A stretch of 61,042 bases of DNA. Source: a virus. The stretch covers positions 1 to 61,042 of IMG/VR virus record IMGVR_UViG_3300050821_004354; one strand, written 5' to 3'. Position numbers and translations under genes: made by a program. Shown here in pieces: positions 29,665 through 38,207 of this stretch. Under the pieces are notes generated by a model. That model searched no databases and was not told where the DNA came from. It saw only the letters and a program-made list of their open reading frames with translations. How positions within the stretch are numbered: the stretch's first letter is position 1; the number at the start of each line of letters is the position of its first letter.

Positions 29665-29907
29665 ATGGGCAAGAAAGAAAGCGCCAAGATGAAGGGCGAA
29701 GAGTATCTTAAGGGTCGCAAGGCCGGCGTCGAGGGTACCCACGGCGCGAGCCGTAAGGGCGTCGCTGAGAAGACGCTGCTTCCCCACTCGGACGTCAACG
29801 ACTCCGGCGGAGAGAGCGAGCTGAACCGCGCCGCGCGCAGCATCTACCAAGACGCCGTGCACAATCGCGGTGACCGCGACGGCGACAAAGCACTCACCGA
29901 GCGGTAA
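29665..29907 (+). CDS. Basic hypothetical protein, 80 aa
   Basis: AAGGA before ATG 29665. Lys/Arg/Glu-rich, helical (KKESAKMKGEEYLKGRKAG). No family recognised; first of four small charged proteins. Confidence 0.6.
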   Translation: MGKKESAKMKGEEYLKGRKAGVEGTHGASRKGVAEKTLLPHSDVNDSGGESELNRAARSIYQDAVHNRGDRDGDKALTER

Positions 29908-30138
29908 GTGCCAAGCGTCTCCCCGGCTCAAGAGAGACTGATGCGTGCTGCCGCCAACGGCTGGAAGAAGCCGGGCGGCGGCGGCCCATCGGTCGCTGTG
30001 GGGAAAGAGTTCATGCACGCGGACGAGCGCGCCCACAAGCGCGCTCACAAGACCCGTGAGGGTCGAGCTGACCGGAAGCGCGAGCTGGATAAGTGGGCGC
30101 ACGGTCAGAGAAATACCTACGCTGCCCCGGAGACTTAG
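29908..30138 (+). CDS. Small basic phage protein, 76 aa
   Basis: GTG start directly after the previous stop. SPAQERLMRAAAN and GPSVAVGKEFMHAD match a small phage protein often found near virion genes (SPAQ.RLM.A, then VGKEF). Function unknown. Confidence 0.65.
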   Translation: MPSVSPAQERLMRAAANGWKKPGGGGPSVAVGKEFMHADERAHKRAHKTREGRADRKRELDKWAHGQRNTYAAPET

Positions 30139-30399
30139 ATGAGTGGCATCTTCAAAAAGAAAAATAGCGAAGGACGTAGCATCAAGCACGTCGACGGTCC
30201 GCGCTCTAGCCACGGTGGCGGGGATCACGAGAACTCGAAGGTAGCCAAGCGAGCGCACCGCAAGGGTCCGCGCCCCGGCACCAACACCTCCGACAAGCAG
30301 GCGCCGCACAAGCAGCGCGAATCAAAAGAGCTGAAGCACGTCGACCAGGGAGATATCCTGAACGAGTGGTGCTGCGGCAAACGCGGGAGTTACAAGTAA
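30139..30399 (+). CDS. Basic His/Lys-rich protein, 86 aa
   Basis: ATG 30139 follows the previous stop. Very rich in Lys, His, Ser and Gly, with little hydrophobic core; ends in EWCCGKRGSYK. May bind nucleic acid or be disordered. Confidence 0.55.
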   Translation: MSGIFKKKNSEGRSIKHVDGPRSSHGGGDHENSKVAKRAHRKGPRPGTNTSDKQAPHKQRESKELKHVDQGDILNEWCCGKRGSYK

Positions 30400-30758
30400 T
30401 GGGCGTTGACACAACGTTTCAACCGAAGACTGCCACCTTCTACGTGGACAGCTCAGCGCCGGTCGTGATCGATGGGCGCCAGCTCGGTGTCACGTCGTGG
30501 CGCATCCGTGCGCTCGGAGCCGCTGGCGCAGCCGCCGGACTCTCCGGGTTCATCAAGTGGGGACAGGGAAATGGCACCGCCATCTCGGCCGCCGCGACGC
30601 CAGCGCTGGCGACGCCCGCCCCGAACCAGGTCGGCGTGAACGCCGGCCAGACTCTGTATCTGGAAGGGATCGGCGCGTGGCTGCAATGGATCGGAAACGC
30701 GGTCTTCGCGACCAGCGGATTTGAAGTCACAGGCGGACAGGGAGGCTGTGGTGGCTGA
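30399..30758 (+). CDS. Virion-type hypothetical protein, 119 aa
   Basis: TAATG overlap with the previous stop; the longer frame is a shadow. Beta-rich with TATFYVDSSAPVVIDG, then Gly/Ala-rich and a late LQWIGNAVF. No family recognised. Confidence 0.6.
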   Translation: MGVDTTFQPKTATFYVDSSAPVVIDGRQLGVTSWRIRALGAAGAAAGLSGFIKWGQGNGTAISAAATPALATPAPNQVGVNAGQTLYLEGIGAWLQWIGNAVFATSGFEVTGGQGGCGG

Positions 30759-31095
30759 CATCGCACCGATGCTCGGAGCAATCCTCGGCATCAGCAAGAC
30801 CCCGAAGGGTCAAGACAAGAAGCGCGCCAAGAAGTCGAAGGGCGAGAAGTCTGTCACCGAGCCGGCGCAGCAGCACGGCGAGCTGGCATCTTACAAGCCA
30901 CCGACCGAGGCGAAGATGACGCGCGAGAACGCGAAGAGCGCGCTCCGCCACGCGACCGACAGCTGGGTCTCTGGGCACATCACCACGAAGGAGCACGCCG
31001 CCGTCCACGCACGCGCGAAGCATGTTCTCTCGGGCAAGCGCCCGATGGAGTTCAAGGGCACGAGCGGTGAGCGCAAGATGAAGGGGATCCGATGA
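30751..31095 (+). CDS. Lys-rich hypothetical protein, 114 aa
   Basis: I chose GTG 30751 because GGAGG lies just upstream. Lys/Ala-rich, helical, including KKRAKKSKGEK and SALRHATDSWVSGHI. No family recognised. Confidence 0.55.
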   Translation: MADIAPMLGAILGISKTPKGQDKKRAKKSKGEKSVTEPAQQHGELASYKPPTEAKMTRENAKSALRHATDSWVSGHITTKEHAAVHARAKHVLSGKRPMEFKGTSGERKMKGIR

Positions 31096-31163
31096 TCGTC
31101 CTGCTCCAGGTCCGCATCGGGCTGACCTACTGCACGATCCGCCTCGACCGCTCTTGGCGGTAG
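31092..31163 (+). CDS. Possible 23-aa microprotein
   Basis: ATGA overlap with the preceding stop and a GGGG site, but only 23 residues. It is placed where the series of coupled genes would otherwise leave a 74-base gap. Weak support. Confidence 0.25.
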   Translation: MIVLLQVRIGLTYCTIRLDRSWR

Positions 31164-31169
31164 CCTGAC

Positions 31170-31616
31170 ATGGGCGTCATAGGGAACAAGTACCTGCAGG
31201 GTGAGCCGATCCTGCCGTACGCCAACGTTAAGGCGTACCCGGTGACGGACATCTTCTTGGACTTCGCGTTCGTGGACCACACGAACACTCCGGTCGTTCC
31301 CACCTCGATAAGCATCGAGATCGATGACATCACGAACAGCGTCGTGATGGCTGGCCCGGTAACGTTGAACCCAGCCGGCGCGGTCGGCACCGCGGGCTCG
31401 CCGTTCACGTACCCCGCCTTCGCGTCGACGATGTATCTGCAGACACTCGCGTCGATGTGGCAGATGACGTTCCCCTACATCGGCTCGCAGAAGTGCCAGG
31501 TCGGGATGCAGTTCACTGCCATTGACTCGGTCACCGGCCAGCCCTTCGTTGGGACCGGCGTGATTGCGATTATTGAACTGTGCGCGCTCGCGACGGTGAG
31601 CGGCTTGCCGTATTGA
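31170..31616 (+). CDS. Virion-type hypothetical protein, 148 aa
   Basis: Starts at ATG 31170. Beta-rich and Val/Thr/Ile/Pro-rich, with FLDFAFVDHTNTPVVP and a repeated TGVIAII near the end. No family recognised. Confidence 0.6.
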   Translation: MGVIGNKYLQGEPILPYANVKAYPVTDIFLDFAFVDHTNTPVVPTSISIEIDDITNSVVMAGPVTLNPAGAVGTAGSPFTYPAFASTMYLQTLASMWQMTFPYIGSQKCQVGMQFTAIDSVTGQPFVGTGVIAIIELCALATVSGLPY

Positions 31617-31647
31617 TTTTTAATTTCGTAAGGTGAGAGGTACGAAA

Positions 31648-31938
31648 ATGTCGAAGGTAAACTTCAGCCAGCGATTGCTGGATGATCTGATTGCGGTAGC
31701 TGTCCAGGACAAGGCCGAGGGTGTGATCAAGCTGCCAGATTGGCAGCGGATCCTGCGCGGCGAAGTCATCGCGGTCGGCCCCGGCCGTATGCTGGAGTAC
31801 GGCGAGCGCGCCCCGATGGAGTGCCAGGTAGGAGACATCGTCTCCTTCGCGGCCACCGCCGGGATGGACTCTGACTACGGCGTCGGTAAAAAGATCCGGC
31901 TCATGCGTGACACTGACGTCGATGCGGTGATCCTATGA
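31648..31938 (+). CDS. GroES-like co-chaperonin (first of two)
   Basis: A 96-aa protein the size of GroES (97). RLLDDLIAVAVQ aligns with the first strand, RGEVIAVGPGRMLEYG with the RGEV.AVG.GR core, and VGDIVSF with VGDIVIF; the last strand reads IRLMRDTDVDAVI. The mobile loop is shortened (residues 21-36, with VIKL in the place of the GroEL-contacting tripeptide). T4 gp31 shows that phages use such proteins to fold capsid protein with host GroEL. ATG 31648 follows GAGAGG. Confidence 0.8.
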   Translation: MSKVNFSQRLLDDLIAVAVQDKAEGVIKLPDWQRILRGEVIAVGPGRMLEYGERAPMECQVGDIVSFAATAGMDSDYGVGKKIRLMRDTDVDAVIL

Positions 31939-32477
31939 TGCTCACCGAGGAGTTGGAAGAGGTTGGCAAGCGCACGCGCGTTCTACGCGACCGTGTGCTC
32001 GTGAAGATCCTCCCCTACGTGCACCCCACATTGGTGACGCCAGGGATCGAGATCCACAAGGGCGTCGTGATCGCGGTCGGCTACGGCCGGCGCCAGCGGC
32101 GCAAGGTGGCGTTCAAGCAAGAGATCAGTGACGGGCCGCCCGTGCTCAGCGCTGACGGTCGCGTGATGAAGTTCGCGCCGAGCAAGCTCTCCGGGAAGAC
32201 GCTCTGGTTCGAGGACGGCCCGGAGACGGGCGCCATCATCCCGATGCAGGTCAAGCCTGGCGACGTGATCGAGTTCAGCTTCCGCAACATCACTCTCGTG
32301 GACTTCGACCGGCTCGGGTTCCAAGGGATCGGCGACCTCGCGTTCATCTGGCAGAAGGCGATCTACTCCGTCGACCCAGACGAGTCGCTGAACGAGTGCC
32401 TGATGTGGCAGCAGAGCGCCGGCTATGACCGGAAAGGAAACTTCATGAGCGGGTCGGAGGACTGGCACCGCGCATGA
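31935..32477 (+). CDS. GroES-like co-chaperonin, larger (second of two)
   Basis: A 180-aa protein coupled to the first by ATGA. VLRDRVLVKILPYV matches strand 1, KGVVIAVGYGRR the core, VKPGDVIEF the second core strand, and GDLAFIWQKAIYSV the last strand. Two insertions, one after the core (about 45 residues) and a C-terminal tail of about 30 residues, make it nearly twice the size of GroES. It may pair with the first protein in a mixed ring. Confidence 0.72.
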   Translation: MMLTEELEEVGKRTRVLRDRVLVKILPYVHPTLVTPGIEIHKGVVIAVGYGRRQRRKVAFKQEISDGPPVLSADGRVMKFAPSKLSGKTLWFEDGPETGAIIPMQVKPGDVIEFSFRNITLVDFDRLGFQGIGDLAFIWQKAIYSVDPDESLNECLMWQQSAGYDRKGNFMSGSEDWHRA

Positions 32478-33577
32478 GCGACGAGTTAGGTTTCACCCCG
32501 CCCAAGCACCCGTGGGGAAAGTGGCCGAAGATCAACCCGGAGACAGTCGCGCCGTTGCGTGATGGCCGGCCGGATCTCTATAACCATCGGCCGACGCGGT
32601 TCGTCACGAAAGACGAAGCGAAGGGGCGCGGCTGGAAGCATTTTTGGATCGGAGAGCAGTGCGTCTCCGGGCACAGGGCGGCTCGCTATGTCGCGAACGG
32701 AAGCGTCTGCGTCGACTGCACGCGCGTTGAGAAGGGTCAGCTGCCGGTCTACGGCAAGGGCGTTCCTGAGCTGGACGCAAATCGCGGCGACCCTGGCACT
32801 ACTCGTGCTTATACTCGCCGTAATTCCGCTGTCGCTACTGCTGCGCCTCTGCCTAGCGCTGCTGAGCGACTCTTTCTCACAAAGTACGCGGAGCAGAAAG
32901 ACTTCGCGCTCGCCGCGGAAGCGTGCGGGCGCACCGAATCGGAATTTTTGGCGATCTTGAGCTGGAATGACACCTTCCGCGCAGCTGTGAACCGCCTCGA
33001 AGAGGAGCTGGGCATAGCGCGGACGCAGGAAGTATCGGAATTTTTTGATTGGGACAACAAGAAGCGCAAGAGTTTCCTGTTCACGTACGCCAACACGGCG
33101 GACATGAAGCAGGCTCTGCGCTCAATCGGTTGTACCAACGTGCAGTTCCACCGGGAGCTGGCCGACAACGACGAGTTTCAGAGAGATTTTGATGAAGCCA
33201 CGCGGATGTCGCGAGCTGTGTTCGATCACGCAGCTGGCGCCGCCGCCATCAAGGGTGACAGCAAGATGCTCGGGCGTGTGGCGGCGAATTTTTTCCCTGA
33301 AAAGTACGGTGAGAACCTGAAGGTGGATCTCAACGTCAAGGGAACAATGACGGTGGAACAACAAAATGCGGAACTATCCTCGCTCCTATCAGGACTTGGT
33401 CGACAGGGTATACTCACAGCTCGAACTCCCGAAAGAATTGCTGGACCCGACGTCGTCGACGCAGACTATTCAGTCGCTGAGCCCCAAAGAGAGGAGCAAG
33501 CTGATCGAGATCCTGCGCCAGAGACAGCAGACGCTGTCGATGACCCGAATAGTGACCTCGTTTCAGGATCCGACTGA
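32474..33577 (+). CDS. Terminase small subunit-like protein, 367 aa
   Basis: Directly upstream of the large terminase. The N-terminal half has a Cys/His cluster (CVSGHRAAR, CVDC) that may bind zinc, then a linker and two helix-turn-helix-like segments (DFALAAEACGRTESEFLAIL and DMKQALRSIGCTNVQFHREL). The last 70 residues are Glu/Asp-rich and overlap the next gene by 212 bases. DNA recognition for packaging is inferred from position and layout. Confidence 0.7.
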   Translation: MSDELGFTPPKHPWGKWPKINPETVAPLRDGRPDLYNHRPTRFVTKDEAKGRGWKHFWIGEQCVSGHRAARYVANGSVCVDCTRVEKGQLPVYGKGVPELDANRGDPGTTRAYTRRNSAVATAAPLPSAAERLFLTKYAEQKDFALAAEACGRTESEFLAILSWNDTFRAAVNRLEEELGIARTQEVSEFFDWDNKKRKSFLFTYANTADMKQALRSIGCTNVQFHRELADNDEFQRDFDEATRMSRAVFDHAAGAAAIKGDSKMLGRVAANFFPEKYGENLKVDLNVKGTMTVEQQNAELSSLLSGLGRQGILTARTPERIAGPDVVDADYSVAEPQREEQADRDPAPETADAVDDPNSDLVSGSD

Positions 33578-34274
33578 CCACCCGGCGCTGAGAAATTGCC
33601 CGCTCGGGAGAAAACACTACCCGAAGCAGATGAAGTTCTTCGCGAATGAGGCGGTCGACGACGAGGTCGCGCTCTTCGGCGGAAACAGAACCGGTAAGAC
33701 GCACTGCGGCTGCTTCGCGGACGCACTACACCTCACCGGGCTCTATCCAAGCTGGTGGCCGGGCCGTAGATTCAACCGCCCTATCGATATGTGGGTCGCG
33801 ACGGACACTGCGAAGAACACTCGCGACATTTTGCAAGAAAAACTCTGCGGGAAGCCCGGCGTCGACACCGCATACGGCACCGGGATGATCCCCGGAGATC
33901 TTTTGGTGCGCCGGACGGTGAAGCACGGGCTCGCCGACGCGTTTGAGACAGTTTTCGTGCGGCATGTAAGCGGCGGGCTCTCGACGCTGCAGTTCAAGTC
34001 ATACGATCAGGGTCGCGAAGCCTTCCAGGGTACGCGCCAGGACCGTATCCACCTGGACGAAGAGCCCAAGCTAGAAATTTACGCCGAGTGCTCGCTGCGT
34101 CTCATGAGCACCGTCCCCGGCGAGCTGAACGGCACGCTGTGTCTGACCGAGACCCCGATGTTAGGTGTCTCAGACCTGATGATCACGTTCATGCCCGAGC
34201 TGTCGCCCGAGCCGGACGCTATGCCGGCGCAGACGTGGGACCCTGAGGAAGAGGAGATCGTTGTAGATGAGTAA
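33366..34274 (+). CDS. Terminase large subunit, ATPase part (split)
   Basis: A 302-aa protein with Walker A FGGNRTGKT near residue 104 and Walker B IHLDEEP near 227. The coupling motif region TETPMLG follows. It ends before the nuclease domain, which is encoded in the next frame (34267-35043). The N-terminal LSPKERSKLIEIL is typical for the family, so the early ATG 33366 is kept despite the overlap. Confidence 0.88.
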   Translation: MRNYPRSYQDLVDRVYSQLELPKELLDPTSSTQTIQSLSPKERSKLIEILRQRQQTLSMTRIVTSFQDPTDHPALRNCPLGRKHYPKQMKFFANEAVDDEVALFGGNRTGKTHCGCFADALHLTGLYPSWWPGRRFNRPIDMWVATDTAKNTRDILQEKLCGKPGVDTAYGTGMIPGDLLVRRTVKHGLADAFETVFVRHVSGGLSTLQFKSYDQGREAFQGTRQDRIHLDEEPKLEIYAECSLRLMSTVPGELNGTLCLTETPMLGVSDLMITFMPELSPEPDAMPAQTWDPEEEEIVVDE

Positions 34275-35043
34275 GTCGGCCGTGTTTTTAGATATGGACG
34301 ACGTACCTCACCTCAGCGAGAGCGAGAAGAAGAAAATTCTCGCTGGGATCCCGCCCTGGCAGCTGCAGGCTCGTAAGTCCGGTATCCCCGGCCACGGTGT
34401 AGGAGCGATCTATCCGATCCCCGAGGCTGTGATGACGATCCAGCCGTTCGACATACCGTCGCACTGGCCGCGCTCGTACGGGATGGACCCAGGCTGGAAC
34501 TGCACCGCGGTGGTCTGGTTCGCGTGGGACATCGACAACCCATTCAAGGACGCGCAAGGAAATGTACGGCACCCGGCGGTGGCGTACGACGAATATTATC
34601 GCGGGCAGGCTGACCCTGCCGTGCACGTCGCGGCGATCAATCGCCGCGGGAAGTGGATCCCCGGAGTGATCGACCCCGCCGCCGAGAAGGCGCGCGGCAC
34701 TGACGGCGAGCTGCTTATCGACACGTACCGGAACCTGGGCCTGAACGTCAGCAAGGCTGACAACTCAGTAGTCTCCGGGCTGATCACGACATGGGACATG
34801 CTCTCGACGCAGCAGCTGCGGATCTTCAGCACGCTGACGAACTGGTTCAAAGAGGTGCGCCTCTACCGCCGCGACGAGAAGGGCGTGATCATCAAGAAGA
34901 ACGATCACCTCATGGACGCCTCGCGCTACAACGTGATGAGCGGCTACGAGGTGGCGAAGGCTCCTCCGGCCGGCGACGGCGGCATCCCCTGGTTCGCCTG
35001 GGACCCGGCGATGGCTACGCAGGGTGGCGTGTGGAGCGGCTGA
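34267..35043 (+). CDS. Terminase large subunit, nuclease part (split)
   Basis: A 258-aa protein with the RNase H-like nuclease acids: YGMDPGWN (Asp near residue 73), GVIDPAAEK (near 137) and DHLMDASRY (near 217). PPWQLQARKSGIP and GVGAIYPIPE are the linker motifs seen just before this domain in single-chain terminases. ATG lies eight bases before the end of the ATPase frame (ATGAGTAA), so coupling by reinitiation is likely. A frame error in the sequence is the alternative. Confidence 0.87.
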   Translation: MSKSAVFLDMDDVPHLSESEKKKILAGIPPWQLQARKSGIPGHGVGAIYPIPEAVMTIQPFDIPSHWPRSYGMDPGWNCTAVVWFAWDIDNPFKDAQGNVRHPAVAYDEYYRGQADPAVHVAAINRRGKWIPGVIDPAAEKARGTDGELLIDTYRNLGLNVSKADNSVVSGLITTWDMLSTQQLRIFSTLTNWFKEVRLYRRDEKGVIIKKNDHLMDASRYNVMSGYEVAKAPPAGDGGIPWFAWDPAMATQGGVWSG

Positions 35044-35231
35044 GGCCGGTCGACATCGAGCGAGAGTTCCGACGCCACGGAAGTTTTCTGTTGGTTGACA
35101 CGGACGGTCGCCTCACCTGGTGGGGTGGCGACGGGTCCAAGGCGCTTGAGGATCTGGCGAAGAGCCTGACCGGGCGCCATGCCGAGATGGCAAATTTTTT
35201 AATCGCACAAGCGAAAGGGGTGAGACGATGA
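35031..35231 (+). CDS. Hypothetical protein, 66 aa
   Basis: I chose GTG 35031; the longer frame is a shadow of the terminase. FLLVDTDGRLTWWGGDGSKALEDL gives a compact alpha/beta look. Overlaps both neighbours. No family recognised. Confidence 0.55.
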   Translation: MERLRPVDIEREFRRHGSFLLVDTDGRLTWWGGDGSKALEDLAKSLTGRHAEMANFLIAQAKGVRR

Positions 35232-35692
35232 GCGTTACATTGAAGTTGACACACGAAGAGGGTATCCGCCTGCGACAGCAAGCTGCCCACAAGACCGACG
35301 GCGCCATCGACTGGCGCTTCGTTAAGCGGCAGGAGCCGAACGGTCAGACCGTCGAAGAGTGCGCGCAGGACGAAGACAACCGCCGCGTCGGGCCCGACGG
35401 GAAGAAGATCAAGCTAGGGACCTACACCGTACACGTCACCGCCAGCATGAACAATCTGGTGATCGAGCGCAAGGGTAAGGTCGCCCCGTTCAATTTCAAG
35501 AACCCGGCGATCCGGAACCAGGTCCGCGTCCAGTATCAGAAGCTGGTCGATAGCGGACGAAAAACAAAGGACCAAAAACCCGTGCACGAGTGGAAGAACG
35601 ATGGGCAGGCGAAATATATCCCGCCCAACACGTTTGATGGCGTTTTCGTCGGTGACGGACAGCGCGCTATCGTGGACGAGATGCCGACGTAA
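35228..35692 (+). CDS. Hypothetical protein, 154 aa
   Basis: ATG 35228, ATGA overlap. Charged, with a Lys/Asp/Asn-rich middle and FKNPAIRNQVRVQYQKLV. It lies between terminase and portal; no family recognised. Confidence 0.6.
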   Translation: MSVTLKLTHEEGIRLRQQAAHKTDGAIDWRFVKRQEPNGQTVEECAQDEDNRRVGPDGKKIKLGTYTVHVTASMNNLVIERKGKVAPFNFKNPAIRNQVRVQYQKLVDSGRKTKDQKPVHEWKNDGQAKYIPPNTFDGVFVGDGQRAIVDEMPT

Positions 35693-38149
35693 ATGGGAAC
35701 CAACGCGGGTGACAACTGGGATCTGATCGGGAACGTGCCGGGTATGCCCGGCGCGCTCCCCAGCGTAGCCGGCTTCGATATCGAAGACGAGGGCGCGCTC
35801 ATGTCTCGCATCCGCAACTTTCATGACGATGGTGTCGGCGCCTGGGAAGAGAACCGGCGCATGCACTCTGAAGATCTGAACTTCATCTACAACGCCGAGG
35901 CGATGGGGCAGTGGGATCCGGTGGTGCTCCAGAATCGGCGCGGGAAGCCATGCTACACCTTCAACCGCTGCCTGCAGCCCGTGAACATGGTGGTCGCCGA
36001 CATGCGTCAGACGCGCCCCGCCGGCAAGGTCCGGCCAGCCTCTGACGGCGCAACTGAGGTCATCGCGGATATTTTCGCGGGGCTCTGTCGCGATATCGAG
36101 AAGTGCAGCCGCGCTGACCAGATCTACAAAGAGCAGTTCAAGTTTGCTGTCGCTGGCGGGTTCGGTGCGTGGCGCATCATGCCGACCTACATGCAAGACG
36201 ATGGCGAGGGCGCGTTCGACCAGGTCCTGCGCGTCATCAACATCGCGAACCCGCAGACGGTGGTGTGGGACCCGCAGTGCGCTGACGCGTGCGCGGCCGA
36301 CGCGAACCGCTGTATCGTCGCGGAGCGCATCTCCGACGACGTATACGACGCGCTGTATCCGAACGGGAACCGGCTGAGCTTCAACATGTCGCGTGACAGC
36401 TACGGCTGGTTCACCGACAAAGAGGTCCGGATCGCTGAATACTTTGAGCGAGTCCCGCGCGAAAAATATATCGCCAAGATGACCGACGGCACCGTGCGCG
36501 AGTACGACGCCGACCTCAAGGCGACCGAGGCGCACCTCGACGAGCACGGGCTCACGGACTCGAACCGCGTCACCCGTATCGCCAAAAACAAGAAGACCGG
36601 CGAGAAGATGATCCGCAAGACCACCAAGTGGCAGGTCATGTGGGTCAAGGTCGACGGCGCCAACGTCCTCGAAGGTCCGTACTACTACGACTGGAAGCGT
36701 ATCCCGGTCGTCCGCTGCCCTGGCCGATACATCAACATCGAGGGCCGCAAGAAATTCCAGTCGCTGATCCGTCACTCGAAGGACGCGCAGCGCAGCTACA
36801 ACTCACGGGCATCGGACATGATCGAGCGCAGCGCGCTCCTGCCGAAGGCTCCGTACCTCGTGACCGAGGCTATGATCAAGGGCTACGAGAACGAATGGAA
36901 CCAGGCGAACGTCGCCTCGCGCCCGTATCTGCCCTACAACGTAGACAAGAACGCTGAGGGCGGGATGCCATTCCGCACGCAGCCGCTCGACCTGCCGCAG
37001 GGTGCTATGGCGCTCGCGCAGATGTCGATCCAGGATATCCAGGCCACCATCGGCTACTTTGACCCCGCTCTCGGGAACGCGGAAGACATGAACCGCGTCT
37101 CCGGGAAGGCGCTCGTCCAGCACACGAAGCGCTCAGACCTGGGCAGCTTCGAGTTCATCGATGGCTTCAGCTCAGCTCTGCAGCTCAGCTGGGAGATGAT
37201 GGTCGACATGATCCCGAGCGTGATGGACTCCGAGCGAGTCGCACGCGTGATCGGGCACGACAACATCGAGAAGCTGATCACCGTCAACCAGGAAGATCCT
37301 GAGTCCGGCGACATCATGAACGACCTCTCTAAGGGGTCGTACGACGTTGAGGTGACCATCGGCCCGAGCTTCCAGTCGGCGCGACAGGAAGCGCTAGACA
37401 CGCTGATCTCGTTCGCTGAGGCGATGCCGAGCGCGGCGCCTGTGATCCAGGACCTGATCGCGAAGAACATCGACACGCCGGACGCGCAGGAGATGTCGAA
37501 CCGGCTGAGGATCCCGCTGATCCAGCAGGGCATCATCCAGCCGAACGAGAAAGAGAAGGCGGCCGGCGTCGGCTCACAAAAGAGTCAGCAGCAGCAGATG
37601 CAGGAGCAGCAGCAGCAGCTTGAGATGCAGCTCCTCCAGGGCAAGACCCAGAAGATGACGGCGGACGCGCAAATCGCGCAGTCACGCGCCCAGGTCAGCC
37701 CGCTGGAGCAGCAGAAGATCGGGTTCGAGACCGCCGGCAAGCACCTCGCTAACATCAAGCTCGCGCACGAGATCGGCGCCGACGCACAGGACCGGCAGAA
37801 CGAGGCCCAGTCGGCGCAGATGGATCTTGCTGCCAAGCACGTCGGTAATATGCAGGACATGACCCACGCCGCCCAGCAGCACCAGCAGGATCAGCAGCAC
37901 ACCATCGAACAGAACCACAACGCTCAGCGTGTGGCGTTCGCCAACGAGCGAGCTGAATCGGTTAGGGCTCAGCAGCAGCACGAGGCAGAGATGCAGCGCG
38001 CGGCTCAGGCCCACGAGCACGAGATGCGTCGCATGCATGAGAAGCACGCTCTCACGATGAAGCACACACAGGAGTTGAACGAGCAGAAGGTCGCCGCCGC
38101 GAAGGCGCTGGCCGCTGCCAAACCCAAGAAGCCAAAAAAGGCTGCTTGA
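35693..38149 (+). CDS. Portal protein, P22 type, 818 aa
   Basis: P22-like portal by length and sequence: early NRRMHSEDLNFIYN, GKPCYTFNRC, NMVVADMRQTRP, FKFAVAGGFGAW, and DAQRSYNSRASDMIE in the stem/crown region. The C-terminal 200 residues are Gln/Ala/His-rich coiled coil, like the P22 portal barrel. It forms the twelve-subunit DNA channel at the head vertex. Confidence 0.9.
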   Translation: MGTNAGDNWDLIGNVPGMPGALPSVAGFDIEDEGALMSRIRNFHDDGVGAWEENRRMHSEDLNFIYNAEAMGQWDPVVLQNRRGKPCYTFNRCLQPVNMVVADMRQTRPAGKVRPASDGATEVIADIFAGLCRDIEKCSRADQIYKEQFKFAVAGGFGAWRIMPTYMQDDGEGAFDQVLRVINIANPQTVVWDPQCADACAADANRCIVAERISDDVYDALYPNGNRLSFNMSRDSYGWFTDKEVRIAEYFERVPREKYIAKMTDGTVREYDADLKATEAHLDEHGLTDSNRVTRIAKNKKTGEKMIRKTTKWQVMWVKVDGANVLEGPYYYDWKRIPVVRCPGRYINIEGRKKFQSLIRHSKDAQRSYNSRASDMIERSALLPKAPYLVTEAMIKGYENEWNQANVASRPYLPYNVDKNAEGGMPFRTQPLDLPQGAMALAQMSIQDIQATIGYFDPALGNAEDMNRVSGKALVQHTKRSDLGSFEFIDGFSSALQLSWEMMVDMIPSVMDSERVARVIGHDNIEKLITVNQEDPESGDIMNDLSKGSYDVEVTIGPSFQSARQEALDTLISFAEAMPSAAPVIQDLIAKNIDTPDAQEMSNRLRIPLIQQGIIQPNEKEKAAGVGSQKSQQQQMQEQQQQLEMQLLQGKTQKMTADAQIAQSRAQVSPLEQQKIGFETAGKHLANIKLAHEIGADAQDRQNEAQSAQMDLAAKHVGNMQDMTHAAQQHQQDQQHTIEQNHNAQRVAFANERAESVRAQQQHEAEMQRAAQAHEHEMRRMHEKHALTMKHTQELNEQKVAAAKALAAAKPKKPKKAA

Positions 38150-38207
38150 TCCCGGTCTGGTGAGACCTCGCCTCGCGGCAGCGTATGCCGTGTAATAGGA
38201 GACTACG
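38150..38207 (+). other. Structured spacer between portal and scaffold
   Basis: Two hairpins: GGTCT-GGTG-AGACC (38154-38167) and CGGCA/TGCCG (38176-38190), followed by AGGAG for the scaffold gene. No T tract. Confidence 0.5.
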
